Notes: generated from the letters alone by a model not told the origin. Positions 22,871 to 35,454 are shown, counted from the stretch's first letter. The stretch is 64,000 nucleotides of DNA from Anaeramoeba flamelloides (GCA_027625915.1 JANTQA010000036.1:5291001-5355000), one strand, 5' to 3'. Program-made: numbers and translations.

Positions 22871-23250
22871 AATAGAAATCAAAATTTTTACTGTTTTAGG
22901 AAAAAATTAGTATTTTCATCATTAAAGGTAATACTTTACAAATTTACTCTTAAAAATGGATAAGAAACTTGACAATATATCCAATGTTTTAGGAAACACT
23001 CTGTTCCATTTAAAAAAAGGAAGGAAAGATATTTGGGTAATACTTCAAATGGTAAGTAAAAATACTTTTCTCAAAATTCGTCCAAACAATTAAGATCTCC
23101 AATAGTTTATTAAATCAAATAGAATGTCATTTAAAACATTCGCCACTTTTACATGTTTCCTAACTACTGTGTTCCTACAAATAAAGTATTACCTTTAATG
23201 ATCAAAATTCTAATTATATTCTAAAACAGTAAAAATTTTGATTTCCATTT
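22871..23250. mobile_element. Inverted-repeat element, single copy seen
   Basis: The arms are about 65 bp: GAAATCAAAATTTTTACTGT..ATCATTAAAGGTAATACTTT at the left, with AAAGTATTACCTTTAATGAT..ACAGTAAAAATTTTGATTTC at the right. The spacer (22940-23180) is unique and AT-rich. Confidence 0.72.
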
Positions 23251-23365
23251 TTATTAATGTGTTATTTCTGATAAAATAAAGAGAAATTTTGTTATTTGAA
23301 AAAAATACCTGAGTGAAAAAGAATCTTGGTATTATTATTATTAATAATAATAATAATAAAATAAA

Positions 23366-23550
23366 TAGAACAAAATTTTCATTCAGATTTCCAAAAAGAT
23401 ATTAAAGAATCAGTGAACTGTATAATATCAAAATTTAAAAGAAGCTTAAGTAATGAATTTTCTCTTTGAGTTGGGAACTTTGATGATTTGTAAAAATTTC
23501 TTGGGTTCTGTATTTTTTTGAAAAGCCGAATGAAACTATTATTCCTATTA
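23366..23550. mobile_element. Small TIR element, family F, copy 2
   Basis: Ends ACAAAATTTTCATTCAGATT and AAGCCGAATGAAACTATTAT. The inner GAGTTGGGAACTTTGATGAT is shared with the copy at 15860. Preceded by a short (TAA)n tract. Confidence 0.65.
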
Positions 23551-24949
23551 TTTTACAATTAATAGTAGGGAAAAAAGGTGAAAAAAGATTTATGAATTGT
23601 GAAACATAAATCGTTTGGTAAATTATGATCAATATATAAATCGAAAAATAAATGATTATTGATAATACGGAGGGTCAAACACAGGAGTTTTTATCATTTG
23701 ATTTTGAGTTTTATCTTTTTTCTCTTATTGTTTAGATAAAAAATTTTAAAGAAAAAATAACTATTTTGGAGATAACCCAAAGAATTTATCTGATTCTGAG
23801 ACGAAAGCAAGACAATTTCAAAATTTTATTGATTATTCTATTGCTAATTAATAAAGAGTTTTCCTTTGAAGTTGATTTATTTTTTCTTTTTATTGATTTT
23901 TCTTTTCCTTTTCAGTTTCAAAAGTAATCAAAATCGGGTGTGCACAAAGACTATATTCCGTTTTTCCAAATATAATCCATGTTTTTTTCTCTTCTTGTTA
24001 AAAGGCATCATTCAATTGGTTAGACAATAGTATACCTAAGTTCAAATCAATTTTATAAGTAAAGTCCTTGATATTTTCTGTCAAATTTAAGAACTACCTT
24101 GGCAATTGATCAATTTGTCTCAACACCTTTTGACCCAATCTCATTTAAAACACAGAGTAATGATCTTGAAAATATTCTCCAATTTGGATCAAAAAATCAT
24201 TTTATGTAATTTTTTTTATGAAAAATGAAAAAGAAATTTTGATATAGGTAAACTCGAACACCCTTGTTAAGGATGGTAAAAATGAAAAAGAAAAATAATC
24301 ACGATTTTTTATCATTATAAAAAACGAAGATCAGTCCAAACAAACAAAAAAAACAACTCTAACTTTCGAAGATCACAATTCTCTAAGATTTTTGAATGTT
24401 GGGTTCCTTGTTTTGTTCTAGTAATTCGTAAACTAGATTAATCCATAAAAAGGGGGTTGAGTGTTTCTCTTGTTTTTTGTTTGGTTCTTGTTGTTTTTCC
24501 TTGAATAAATCTCCCACCATGAATAAGAGGAGATTGTCTCCTCGAATTGTTTTTGGAACAACACGATCCATGTTAAACACAAAATATTGTTTTTTTTTAT
24601 ATTTCTTTGTCAAAGTTTTCTTCGTTTGGATCGTTTCTCTCAAATCCCAATTGGTGTATCGAGGAAAATTGGCGTGGTGTGTTGTGGGAAAGATTTGGTG
24701 GTTCTTTGCATTCAAGGATCTTTTGAAAATTAAATTTGCAAAAATTAGTCAGTTTTTTTATTTAAAAAAAAAATATTGTGTCAGTTGAGAAAAAATGATC
24801 TTTTCCATTTTTGGAAATGAGGATTTTAGTGGATTTGATACAATACCAAACACATTTTAGTAACTATTAACCAATTTGTTCACTATTTGGAAATAAAAAA
24901 GAACCTTTCAACAATAATTCATCAAAATTTTTCAATTTTCTCCATTTTG

Positions 24950-25058
24950 AACTTTTAGGTTTAAGTGGAAAACCTTCTCATCTTCTCTCACAGATCACAA
25001 ATAAATCAAAGAAGCAGCTAATCATCGTCTCCAGTTTGCCACTTAAACCTAAAAAGTT
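24950..25058. repeat. Short hairpin element with 19-20 bp arms
   Basis: AACTTTTAGGTTTAAGTGG at 24950-24968 pairs with CCACTTAAACCTAAAAAGTT at 25039-25058, with one bulged base. The 70-base loop is less AT-rich than its surroundings. It could be a tiny MITE or a structured transcript; no second copy was seen. Confidence 0.6.
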
Positions 25059-26724
25059 ATTTTCTCAAAAAGCAGTTTTTTCGCAACCTTCTTTGTTATT
25101 TTGAGATACGCTGAGAGACAACTCGAGTTAAAAAATGTCTTTTTTTTTCTACTTACATCTCATTGAATAAATAATTGCCAGAGTTACTAACGACAGAATC
25201 ATCTTTTATCACACGGGGCATCAAATTTTAATACCAAACGTAGTCCTTAAATTAGGAAAACTATTTATTCAAATTTTTTCATAATATTCTCAATTTTTTT
25301 GGTTTATTTTGATATTTAAATTTTCCATAAAAGTAACTCTTAATTATGAGAAAAATTTTCTACGTTGAACTTTCTTTACAAGTTTTCTGTTCAAATAATA
25401 GAACTGGAAGAATCTTCAATACCAAATTTATTTAGAGTTTATTCTTGGCGTTTTTTGATATTTGATGTGTAGGTCTTGTAACAAAAAAAACAAGATTTTT
25501 ATGTTGAAAACATTTCGTGATATTTGAATTGAAATAGGAAAATTTTTCACTTGATTTTCCAATTTCCTTTTTAAATAAAATGAGTTTTCAAATTACAATG
25601 TGTTTCACTTAGAACTCTCGTAATGAAAGAAAAATTTGGGAAATGAAGTGAAAATTATACACCCATTTAAAATTAAAATACTAGTCTTAAACTTTTCAAC
25701 ATATATTATTTTGATCACAACTGCTATAATTATTTATGAATCAAAAGAGGTGTAAACAACCCAGGTTTTATTACAATAGCCCAATACAAAATATTTAACT
25801 CATTCTGAAAAGATATTGGCTGACTGTAGAAAAAAAAATAATCGAATCAAATGTGATACAATGGTATACAAACAAGAAATAGGGTTCTTAAACACCTTTT
25901 GAAATAGAATTATTAAGATATTGATAGATTAAAATGTCTTTTTTTGACAAAAAAAATGCGAAAAATATCATTTATGGAATTTGTATAAAAAATTCATTGA
26001 ATCTCAGAAATTTAGAAAATCTTATGAAATTTTTGAAACAAAAGCATTTAATATTATTGAGCAATATAGTTTAATCAAAGATCAAACCTTGAAAATCAAG
26101 TTCAATGTGAACCAATCATAGATACCAAAACTTAATTCCTTTTTTCAATTACCCAAATCTGAAAAAAAAACAAAAGTTAAATTTTAAAAAATGGGTTAAA
26201 TCTTTACAGAACTGTTTATTTCCACCACAGTATATTTAACTTTGGTGAAAAAATTATTTATTATAAACAGTAAATTATTTTAACAAAAAAAACATAAAAG
26301 ATCCCCCTCAGAATTGGTATGGTTCCTGGAAAACAGTTGAAGAGTAAATTTAATCTAGTGAAGAAACAAGAAAAAAAAAAAATATTAACTTTAAAAATAA
26401 CTTTTTCTCTCTAAAAATTTGTTATTTTTGATCAAAGTAATTGTTTATAAACATAAAATCTTAATGAAGTGTTATTATTCAATAGTTTTTTTTATCTGAT
26501 TATTTCTTTCTGTTTGAAAAATCATTTTTTTTTTCAAATATTATTTCTTATTTTTGATAAGGTATTTTTTTTTTTTTTTTTTTTGAAAAACAAGAAAAAA
26601 AAATAATAATTTTTTTCAATTCTACCTTTCTCTTGTTCAATTTTCAATCATTCTAATCAATTGGTTCTCTCAAAATAACAATCAACAAAAAACAAAACCC
26701 AACCTCTTAAAAGGAAATTACAAA

Positions 26725-27281
26725 ATGAAGATTATTTCATTGCTTTTGTTGATTTGTTGTATTTATGGAATTGTGAATTGTGTTGGTGACAACTTAAAAA
26801 TTTATTTTGAGGGTGAGACTGTTCATGCTACACAAACCAAACCGGAACATGTTGAAGCTGATCCTGTAAATGTTTTCAGAAATTTACAATATGCAAACAC
26901 ATTTATCCCAACTTTAAAAGACACACTACCATTAGAACTCGAGGAATATGACGAGAAAAAACAAGGATCAACTAATTGTCAATATGGTGGTGCAGAAAAC
27001 GCAGCATCATATGATTTGAAGAATATGGACTGGAATCTTCCTAATGTACCTTCATCCTACGCCCAACTTGAAAAAATGATACTGAGAGGGTCTAGGGATG
27101 CAGTGTATAATGACTACACATTCAAAGAAATTCTGGACGGCAAACCTGATAACCAAAATAACGAACCATTGTTTGATGTCTACTTAGCAATCAAAGGCCC
27201 CAATAATCAAGGTTATGAATTTATTACCAGTAGTGATTCTGTTAGTTGGGTTAACGAGTCTGATGAAGACGATGTAGAAAG
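26725..27281 (+). CDS. Secreted protein N-terminal exon (probable exon 1 of the EGF-repeat gene)
   Basis: Starts with a clear signal peptide (MKIISLLLLICCIYGIVNC) at the first ATG, 16 bases after a purine-rich stretch. The mature part is acidic and hydrophilic, has few Cys and matches no family I know. Read through, the frame stops at 27342 as a 205-residue protein. However, it contains a good donor (GAAAG/GTATGT at 27282), the same hexamer used by the acetyl-CoA synthetase intron, and splicing from there in phase 2 to TTCAG/A at 31589-31590 restores an open frame into the EGF exon, which otherwise lacks a signal peptide. A phase-0 alternative (donor GTACCA at 27298, acceptor TAG at 31569) also works. 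Either it is exon 1 of that gene (preferred) or a stand-alone secreted protein. Confidence 0.75.
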
Positions 27282-27519
27282 GTATGTTTCTTATGAAGTA
27301 CCAGCAATCGAACTTGATGTTTTTGATACCAGGATGGTTTGATCAATTTTTTTTGCTTTCTTCTTTCTTCTTCTTTGGGTTATCTTAAATAAGTTAGATT
27401 AGGTTTTTAAATCATTTGAAAAATATTTGTTCTACATTTTTCTGTTTTTTGAATTTGTAAGGAGAAAATTTTTCTCTTCCTTTCCAGATTTTTCTACTAT
27501 TAATTGCAAAATAAAAAAG

Positions 27520-27701
27520 ATCAAAATTTTCTTTCAGATTCCAAAAAAATCTAACAAAGAATTAAAGCCATTCATAAATCACGAAAGTCCCCAATTCTCA
27601 AAGGGAAATTAATGATTTAAGCTGATTTTTCGAATAAAAAATTCGAAATTTTCCAGGTTTTATCAAGTCTTTGTTCTGGAAGGCTGAATGAAAATTTTTT
27701 A
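27520..27701. mobile_element. Small TIR element, family F, copy 3
   Basis: Ends TCAAAATTTTCTTTCAGATT and AAGGCTGAATGAAAATTTTT; the inner words CCCCAATTCTCAAAGGGAAA are the reverse complement of the inner word of copy 1, so the core is inverted relative to it. Confidence 0.62.
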
Positions 27702-28711
27702 CATTAATTTTGCAACAAGTAGAATGTATCAAAAGGTTTCTCAAATAATACACATGTGGTTTCAATCTCTATTTAAAAAAGGAAAATGAAAATAAAAGGG
27801 AAAATTTTTGTAAAAGTTCAAAGATTTATTGTAGTGTTAATTCAAAATAAAAAGAATGAAATTTAAACATTTAAAGGTTGAAACCTCACTTTTTAAAAAC
27901 AGTGAAATTTTCATTTCCTTTTTCGGTAGTTGTTAAAATAATGTGTTCAGAAAAGTTGAATCAGTGTTTCCAAATAAAAAAGTGTGTTTTTTTGCTATAG
28001 AAGACATATACATTAAACAATCAAAGAAACCAACAATAAACTCTAATTAAATATGGAAGTGGTTTCTTAAAGTCCTATTATTTAAAAAGAAATTCGAAAA
28101 AAGAAAGTAACAAATTACGAAAAATTATCTCAAAAAAAGAGTAAAAATTTAAAATTTTGTCTTCAAAAAAAACAAAAAATTTCCAAAAAAAGAGAATCTT
28201 ACGAAAACATTTCATCAAATAGTCACTTAATTTATATTTTATTGAAAATATCAAGGGGTTTACTTTACTAATTGATTTGAACTTTGGTATACTATTGGGT
28301 AGCAAATTGATGTTGCCTTTCAACAAGGAGAAAAAAAAGAATGGATTATATTTTGAAATACTGATTATTAGTTGTTTTCCACACTAATTATTTTTAGATC
28401 ACTGCAATTTAAATAAATGTCTCAGTTTATGTTTTTTTTTTTAAAGAACAATTCATTATTTTGTATCCAATTCATATTACCCAGTAGTCGTATTACTACA
28501 TATTTGTTGATTTTAAAAGAATCTTGATTCCAGAATTCTGTTTTATATAAATTTTTAAATTTTTTCCTTTTTACATTCTTTGCCATTGAAAAAAACCATT
28601 TTTGCTTTTCAAATTTGAAAATTCGCACACAAGGTTCAAAAACCAAGATTTCGTGACCGAGGGTTGTACCAAAATTGTTTTGAATTCTCAGAGACTTTAC
28701 TTCAACTATAA

Positions 28712-29211
28712 TATTGAAAAAAAATATCTTACATGATTAAAACCCCTGATAATATTTTTAATTGTTAATATTTAGGAAATTGTTGTGTAATTTCATTTAT
28801 TTAAAATCAAATCCCAATTTTAAATAACAAATTTTGAAAATTATAAATCACCCACTTATTAGAATAAGGATTAATTAAATTAAACTTGTTCAAAACAATA
28901 TTCCGTTCAACCAAAAAACAAGAATTAAAAATTATCATTTTCCAAATTCATTGCATACCTCACTAAAAATATATTATTTTTAAAATAAGTTGATCTACTT
29001 AGGCTATCAAACAATTAAATGTTTATTCTATAGATACCCCCCCCCCCACTTTAATGAACTTTAGGAATGTTTATTACAAAGTTCATAAAAAAAGGTGGTT
29101 AGTTATAAAAAGGATTTGATTTAAAATATTGAAATTACACAACAATTTTCGAAATATTAACAATTAAAAATATTATCAGGGGTTTTAATCATGTTAGGTA
29201 TTTTTTTCAAT
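28712..29211. mobile_element. TIR element, family C, copy 2
   Basis: Ends ATTGAAAAAAAATATCTTAC and GTTAGGTATTTTTTTCAATA; TIRs run into TTTTTAATTGTTAATATTTA. It shares the CACCCACTTATTAGAATAAG and GGCTATCAAACAATTAAATG interior with copies 1 and 3. A C-run (29038-29048) interrupts the interior. Confidence 0.78.
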
Positions 29212-31589
29212 ATTATATATCATTTTAACAGGAAATAAACTCGATAAAGCATAATTACAATCAAATAAAACAATTAAAGGAATACGAAACACCCTGTAGG
29301 TTGTTTTGTTTTTCAGGTATTAAACATTCACACCTCAAAAACAATTTTCCTTCTGAAGAAATTGAATTAAAAAATCACTTGCCTCAAAGAAACTCATAAT
29401 GCAAATAAAAAAAAATTTCAAAAAGATTGTTTAATGAAAATTTTTTTAAAAAAATAGACTTTAAGGAATTTTCCATGTACAAATGAGGTTTAAAGTATTT
29501 TCAAGTTCAAGATCAAATTTAAAAACGTTTAAAAAATGTAAAAGTAACTTTAAAAACAATATTTAGAACAGATTGAGAATTTGTTACTGTTTATAGATTT
29601 GAAATGGAAATTATGAAATTGTAAAATCCTATTTTTGGTTGGATCTAAGAAAGGGTTAATATTGGGAAAATTTTCCATTTTTTATGTCGAAAAAATTCCA
29701 AGAGTGTATATTTAACTCAGATTAAGGAACTCTTTCAAGTGGGGGTTTTATCAATAATTCCAGTGTTTTCACCTGATAAAATAGTCCTTAATTTTACCTT
29801 GTTTTGTTCAAAAATTTTACAAAACTTTTTTGGATCTCTCCTTTTTTTTTTTTAATTTTTTGACATTTTTAACAAAAATAAAAAAAACTATTATTGATCC
29901 AAACTACTTTTCAAAATTTTCAAACAAACAAGTTAAATGAAAAAAAGAAATATTTAGATATTGATGCGGGTGTTGTCCCAATTAATATAAGTGTATTGGT
30001 ATACCCGAAGTAAACTATATGGGGATTAAAAATAATTTGGGTACAATCCTTGGTCTTGAAATATTGATTTTTGAACAATGAGTGCATAAATTTCAGATTT
30101 GAAAAACAAAGATTATAAATTTTGTCTTTGGGAAGGGACTTATGCCAGGGATTGTGTTTCCTACATACAATTAAATTTTGGTTATTCAAATAGTTAAAAA
30201 AAAATTTATTTTTTGTTTTTAGCTTTTGCAAATTTTAATATTTTAATTTATCAGATAAATTTTTTTTTAATAGTTCACTAAACATGAAATTAATGATTTT
30301 TCAAAGGTTTTCATCCTTGACTGAAGTTCTTTTTCAAATAATTATTGGTTTTAAGTTGAATGAACTAATAAAAAATATTTCAAAAACAAATTTAAAAAGT
30401 TAGAATAAAAAATGTTACTAAATATGGAATTAATATTTTAATCTAGAATACAAAAAAAAAAATTCTTTCAAAATCTATTATAACCATTCCAAACTGTATG
30501 TGGAAAATTATAGACACATTGATTGGTTTTAATTTATAAAAATTTATCCTGTTGACAAACCCTAAAAGGGTTATTACAATTTATCAGAAACCGAAAAATT
30601 TATAAGAGAAAAAAAATTTAAGTTTATCCATTTTTTGGTTTCTTTGATACCTTTGACTCCTTTGGTTCCTTTTCATTTGGTTTTGGAAATTGACAAACAA
30701 ATTCATAAAAAAACTTACTTTAATATGGATTTTAATTTTCGAAAATTGTTAAAATCTCAGGTTTGTGCCATTTAGAAACGATGATCAAAAAATACTTTCG
30801 AGTTTCTGCGATTTTCATGATTTCAATTCTTGTGAAAATTTAATTTTTATCTTTGTTTTTACAACAAAAAAAATTCTCTAATAAATGTTTGAGAAATTGA
30901 AATTTCTATTTCATAAAACACAATTTTATATAAGACAACCATTTTCTTTTACTTATAAAATTTCTCGTTACGGTTGGAATGGCATTACAATATTTTAGAA
31001 ATAATTAGTATTTTTAAAGAAATATTTTGTTAAAGAAAGTGCTTCTTAAATTACTTACTAAAATTTCTGGGCTCTTGGACTTGTTGAAAATTTTTATTCT
31101 TTGCTTTTGAAATAAAACTTTTTATAGATCAACATTTAACAAAAAAAAAGATGACTTTCAAAAGATTATATTTGTGTCACCATATAAATCACAAAAATCA
31201 AAGAAATTACAGAAATCACAGAAACAAGATATACATAAAAATGGAATCAGAAAAAATAATAATAATCATTCTTATGAAAAAAAAAAATAAAATAAAAAGT
31301 GATGAATACTAATTCGTTTGTCTTCTTTAATTTTTATGATTGTATAAAATTAATACAATACTTGATGGAATACAGATTAACTAATTTGATCAATTATAAT
31401 TTCAATCAACATGTTTTTATTTAATTATTTAAATAAAAACAATGAAGTGAAGAAATTCAAAATTAGATTAAAATTTTCAATTTATTTTTCCAAGTACACG
31501 ATATTTAAAAATTTGTTTCTTTTGCTCTTTGCTCAATATAAAAAATAAAATATATTAATAAATTAATAGTTAATGGACGATGACTTCAG

Positions 31590-32988
31590 AATAACTGGTC
31601 GTCTTCAAGTCAAATGTCCTGATGGAAGTGAGTGTGATTATCATATTGAAGATTACAGATATAACACAGTCCTTGGAAATTATAATTTAACCATTGATTA
31701 TTCTTACAATATTGAAATTCAAAGAACAAATCAAAATTATGCATACGAGGGTGACGATATAAGAGTATATTTAGAAGAAGGTTCGGTTATTGAGAATGGT
31801 GAATATAATGGTGTTTATCAAGGAAGTAATGAAATTAAATGGAAATGCAAATGGTCAGTTACTGAAAATGTTTATGTTGATGCCAGTGAAGTTAATGTAG
31901 AAGAGTCATATGTCAGCTGTCCTTTTAATTCTGACTGTGGGAATGAATGTCAAATTGATGTAACTTTCCTTGCTCAGGCAACATCTTCAGAATATACAAA
32001 CAGTGGTTTGTTAATTAAATTAGCCACTGGCTGCCAAGACGATAACGACTGCGTAAATGGTAACTGTAACTCTGAAACTAAGAAATGTGAGTGTGAGACA
32101 GGTTATATTGGGGAAACTTGTAATACAGCAGCCTGCCCTATGAATAAATGCGGAGATTATGGTAGCTGTGCTTTGTCGGACGGAGCTTGTGATTGTAATG
32201 ATGGTTATGGTGGGGAATTCTGTGAAATAGATCTTTGTGATCGAGATCTTGATAACTGTAATTCCGCTGCAAATCAAGGAGAATGTGTTTATACAAAAAC
32301 TATTGGACACTGTGTATGTAAGGAAGAAGATGGATATACTGGCACAACGTGTAGCAAGCTAATGTGTGATAATGTTGACTGCAATGAAGAAATGGATGGT
32401 GGAATATGTATCAAAGATACTGGACTTTGCTTATGTAAAACAAATTTTACTGGTACAGATTGTAAAGAGATTTTGTGTCCTTATGAGACAACAAAATGCA
32501 ATGGTTATGGTACATGTAATACTGCTTCGGGTAAATGCGACTGCGATCCAGGTTATATAGGCGATTATTGTTTTTATAATGAATGCCACGAAAAGGATTG
32601 TGGGAATGGTGAATGTAAATTTGACAGTGGAGAGGGGATAGGAAAATGTAAATGTGATGAAGGATGGATTGGAGAGAATTGTACGGAGGATGCATGCCCT
32701 GACAATAAATGTAATGGGCATGGTGAGTGTAACCCGGAAACAGGTGAGTGTGACTGTGATCCAGGTTATTTAGCTGATTATTGTTTTTATAATGAATGCC
32801 ACGAAAAGGATTGTGGGCATGGTGAATGTAAATTTGACACTGAAGAGGGCACATCAACATGTAAATGTGAAGATGGATGGTCTGGTGAATTATGTGACAA
32901 AACTGATGAGACAAGTGATGCTTTAAATCTCTATAGAAGAACATTTTTGACATTATTTACCCTTATTATTCTATTTCGTACATTTTAA
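31590..32988 (+). CDS. EGF-repeat surface protein, main exon
   Basis: Open from 31573 to a TAA at 32986-32988. The first part (to about 32020) is rich in beta-forming, Asp/Tyr/Asn-containing sequence with four to six Cys. Then come eight tenascin/teneurin-type EGF modules (each ending C.C..GY.G..C), and the C-terminus LFTLIILFRTF is a hydrophobic tail suited to a membrane or GPI anchor. The last four modules are a duplicated pair: YCFYNECHEKDCG occurs twice and the DNA is nearly identical over about 70 bp. Extracellular adhesion or receptor function is inferred from the modules. Without an upstream exon it has no signal peptide, and the first Met (31573) lies just after an acceptor-like TAG. 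Joined to 26725-27281, the protein is 651 residues with signal peptide and tail anchor. Confidence 0.87.
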
Positions 32989-33423
32989 GTACAAATTCTT
33001 AAGAAGACCAAAAGTGATCTCTACTTTAATATGGTAACAGATATCTTTTCAACAGAATTGTTAATTTTGGTATCTCAAATGTACGTGTACTTGGAGGGGT
33101 GACATACATTTTCTAACCTGAAATTAGTTCTTCATAATGATTAATAGTTCTTAATTAAAAATAAAAAACTAATACTTCTAATTTCTTTTTTAATGAAATG
33201 AAGCCCAATTATTTCTTTTATTTGCTTTAGTAACATTTTTTTATTTATTACTCAGAATTTTTGTTTATTGTTACTGTTCGAATAATAATTCAAGGACATA
33301 CAAATTGGTTATTGAATTCCTCCAGAACTATCCTAAATTTTTATTATCTGTGAGTTGAAATATTATTATAAGCCAAGAAAAGACAATTTTAATTTTTCAT
33401 CAAAAAAAGGTGTTTTTGAAATA

Positions 33424-34108
33424 TTCCAGAAAATACAAAAACTAAAAATACTTGAAATTTTTTTAACCACTAAAATACACTTTTTGGACAACTTCTAAGA
33501 ACCCCCCCTAACAATAAACTGAGTTTAACGGTAAAATAATAATTTTATTAACAGATAAAATATTTTTTTTTTTGAATTTTACACTATTAACCCTTCTGAA
33601 GAGCTTTTGGTACGTTTTGGGAATATTTGAGTATTTTGGTACTTGTTAGGATAAGTACAAGTGTATATATGTGTACGCCAGGGTGTTGATAGAGGTGGGA
33701 AGGTACTTGGCTTTTAGATTAAATCAATTTCTCATCCCCGGTGAAAAGTTAAAGAAGGTTTGGCTTGTATTAAGTAGAGTTGGGTTAAAGATTTGTTTAT
33801 GCATTTATATACTATTAGATATTACCCTGTTATTTTTGGATTGCATTTAAGATTACAAAATTATCGGTAATGATACACTATTAGAAATTACCTTTTCAAG
33901 TACATTTTCTCACATTTTATGAACATTTAGCTTTAATCAAAAAAATTTAGGTTATCTAAGATATCAATCCCCTTCACCAAAACTGGGTTGGATACCATTC
34001 CCTAAAATTTTTATTTTTTGAGATATTGAATTCTTGTCAGAAAAATAAATTTTTTCGAAATTAAAATTACAAATTTACCTTTAAACTGAGTATATCGACA
34101 CAAATAAA
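33424..34108. mobile_element. TIR element, family N, copy 2 (right end lost)
   Basis: The left end TTCCAGAAAATACAAAAACT follows TA. The interior matches copy 1 (ACTTGTTAGGATAAGT, TTATTTTTGGATTGCATTTA, TTACCTTTAAACTGAGTATA), but the sequence stops matching after 34108 and the right TIR is absent. It is more diverged than copy 1. Confidence 0.68.
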
Positions 34109-34145
34109 TACCCAGGGTGGAAATTTTTTAACAAATTTAATATTA

Positions 34146-34413
34146 CAGTCAATCCAAAGCTACCGTGAAAAGTTATCAATATCAAATTATGATGTTGATA
34201 TCGATTTTTAAATCTAAGAATATAAGAATAAGAAAGTTCATATGGAAAATATTTTTTAATACATGGACTGATATGAAAAATAAACTTCTGGTATTTTTGA
34301 AAAATAAATTCATTTTATTCAGGAAATTTGATGTTGTTTCTTCATGAATTTATGAAGTTTAGAGTCATTTTGGGTTGTGAAAATTTATTTTTTGAAAATC
34401 AGAAAAAAATTTT

Positions 34414-34468
<55 letters not shown>

Positions 34469-34656
34469 GAGAAAGGAATATATAAAGAAAATTTATCAAA
34501 TAAAAAAATCAGAAAAAATTCTTGAATATTGGCTCATTTAGGAAATTTTTTTTATCAATATGGGATTATTTATTCCCATATTCAACTTTTTAAAAATTTA
34601 TATCAACATCAAAATTTGATATTGATAAAATTTCAACTCTAGCTTTGGATTGACTA
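34146..34656. mobile_element. TA-flanked long-TIR element
   Basis: The left CAGTCAATCCAAAGCTACCG and right CTCTAGCTTTGGATTGACTA arms extend about 75 bp (TTATCAATATCAAATTATGA with TCAAAATTTGATATTGATAA). TA is at both borders. The centre carries a (TTTA)n microsatellite. Its tip CAGTCA resembles family A, suggesting the same transposase group (inference). Confidence 0.8.
34413..34469. repeat. (TTTA)n microsatellite
   Basis: About 14 uninterrupted TTTA units at the centre of the 34146-34656 element. Confidence 0.95.
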
Positions 34657-35035
34657 TAATTTAAGGAATCATTCAATATCAAAAAATTAACCAAAGAAAA
34701 GATCTAAAGAAAATAAAGTATATATACTTCAGAAATGTAAAAAACAAAACAACTCCCGTAATCAATTGATTCTAAGATATTTAGAATTTTTGGAAGATAT
34801 AACCAAAAAATTTGAAGTGAAATTTTCAGTTTCTTTATTTATTTTGAAGTATTGTGATTTCTTTGATTTCTACTTTTTCCAAAGGGTTAAAATTCGATAG
34901 ATTTTAGTATATTTAATCAATATCCCAATTGGAACATTAATGGTTATTTGATAATTTATTTCCTTATATATTAACCCTACATATATTTTCGATTTTTTAC
35001 TTAAATTTTCAATAGATCAAAAAAATTGATCTTTA

Positions 35036-35454
35036 CTGTTGTGGAAAAAAAGTGAAACATGGTAAAAAAGTGAAACACTGTTTTTAATTGGGAACATTAC
35101 TGAAAATGAAAAGTAAAATCAATAAAAAGAAGTAACCAATTAACTTGCAATAATAACCCATTATATTATTTTCAATCAACCCAACAAATACAATTTAAAT
35201 CTTCTTGATTTATAAAAATTGTTGGTGTGGTTTTGGAGATCTCAAAAATAGTCAATTTTTTGAACAAATTTTTAATAATTGATCAATCAAAGAAAAACCC
35301 ATACTAAAAGATAGTATTTAAAAAACTGTTATTGTTGTCAATACTTCATTTTGTCTTTATTTATTTATTTATTCCTTTTTTCATTGATCTTACTTGGAAT
35401 TTTCAGTAATGTTCCCTATTAAAAATCTTATTTCACTTTTTTTCCACAACGATT
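35036..35454. mobile_element. TIR element with CTGTTGTGGAAAA tips
   Basis: The arms are about 65 bp: CTGTTGTGGAAAAAAAGTGA and TTGGGAACATTACTGAAAAT at the left, with ATTTTCAGTAATGTTCCCTA and TTTCACTTTTTTTCCACAAC at the right. It is flanked by TA at the left. The tips resemble those of family O (11718), so these may be related. Confidence 0.75.

Larger units (their letters stand above)
15604..26724. other. 11 kb gene-free region rich in repeats
   Basis: No supported gene between the helicase stop and the secreted-protein start. It holds, in order, family F (15860), a LINE-type 3' module with a 28-bp palindrome (16796-17165), family A (18678), family D (19755), a tandem duplication (20675-22825) interrupted by family C (21822), an inverted-repeat element (22871), family F (23366) and a small hairpin element (24950). 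A slightly GC-richer block at 24383-24788 has overlapping frames on both strands but no recognisable domain. The remaining stretches are AT-rich with nothing to report. Confidence 0.7.
27282..31589 (+). other. Probable 4.3 kb intron of the EGF-repeat gene
   Basis: Defined by GTATGT at 27282 and TTCAG at 31585-31589. It holds a family-F element (27520-27701) and a family-C element (28712-29211). The rest is AT-rich, with short T/F-rich frames such as 29920-30231 (-) that lack any domain signal. If the two exons belong to different genes, this is an intergenic spacer. Confidence 0.5.

Noticed and set aside
24383-24788. Overlapping open frames on both strands (110 and 103 codons) in a slightly GC-richer block
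   Set aside because: Neither has a recognisable motif, signal peptide or splice context; left as unresolved rather than called.
29920-30231. 103-codon minus-strand frame inside the probable EGF-gene intron
   Set aside because: Composition is Asn/Lys/Phe-rich as expected from AT-rich DNA, and no family is recognisable.
32020-32953. Long minus-strand frames opposite the EGF modules, rich in His/Thr/Ile
   Set aside because: They mirror the repeated Cys/Gly codons of the EGF exon and show no independent features.
34328-34525. Open frame through the (TTTA)n tract encoding Tyr/Leu/Phe repeats
   Set aside because: Translation of a microsatellite inside a hairpin element.
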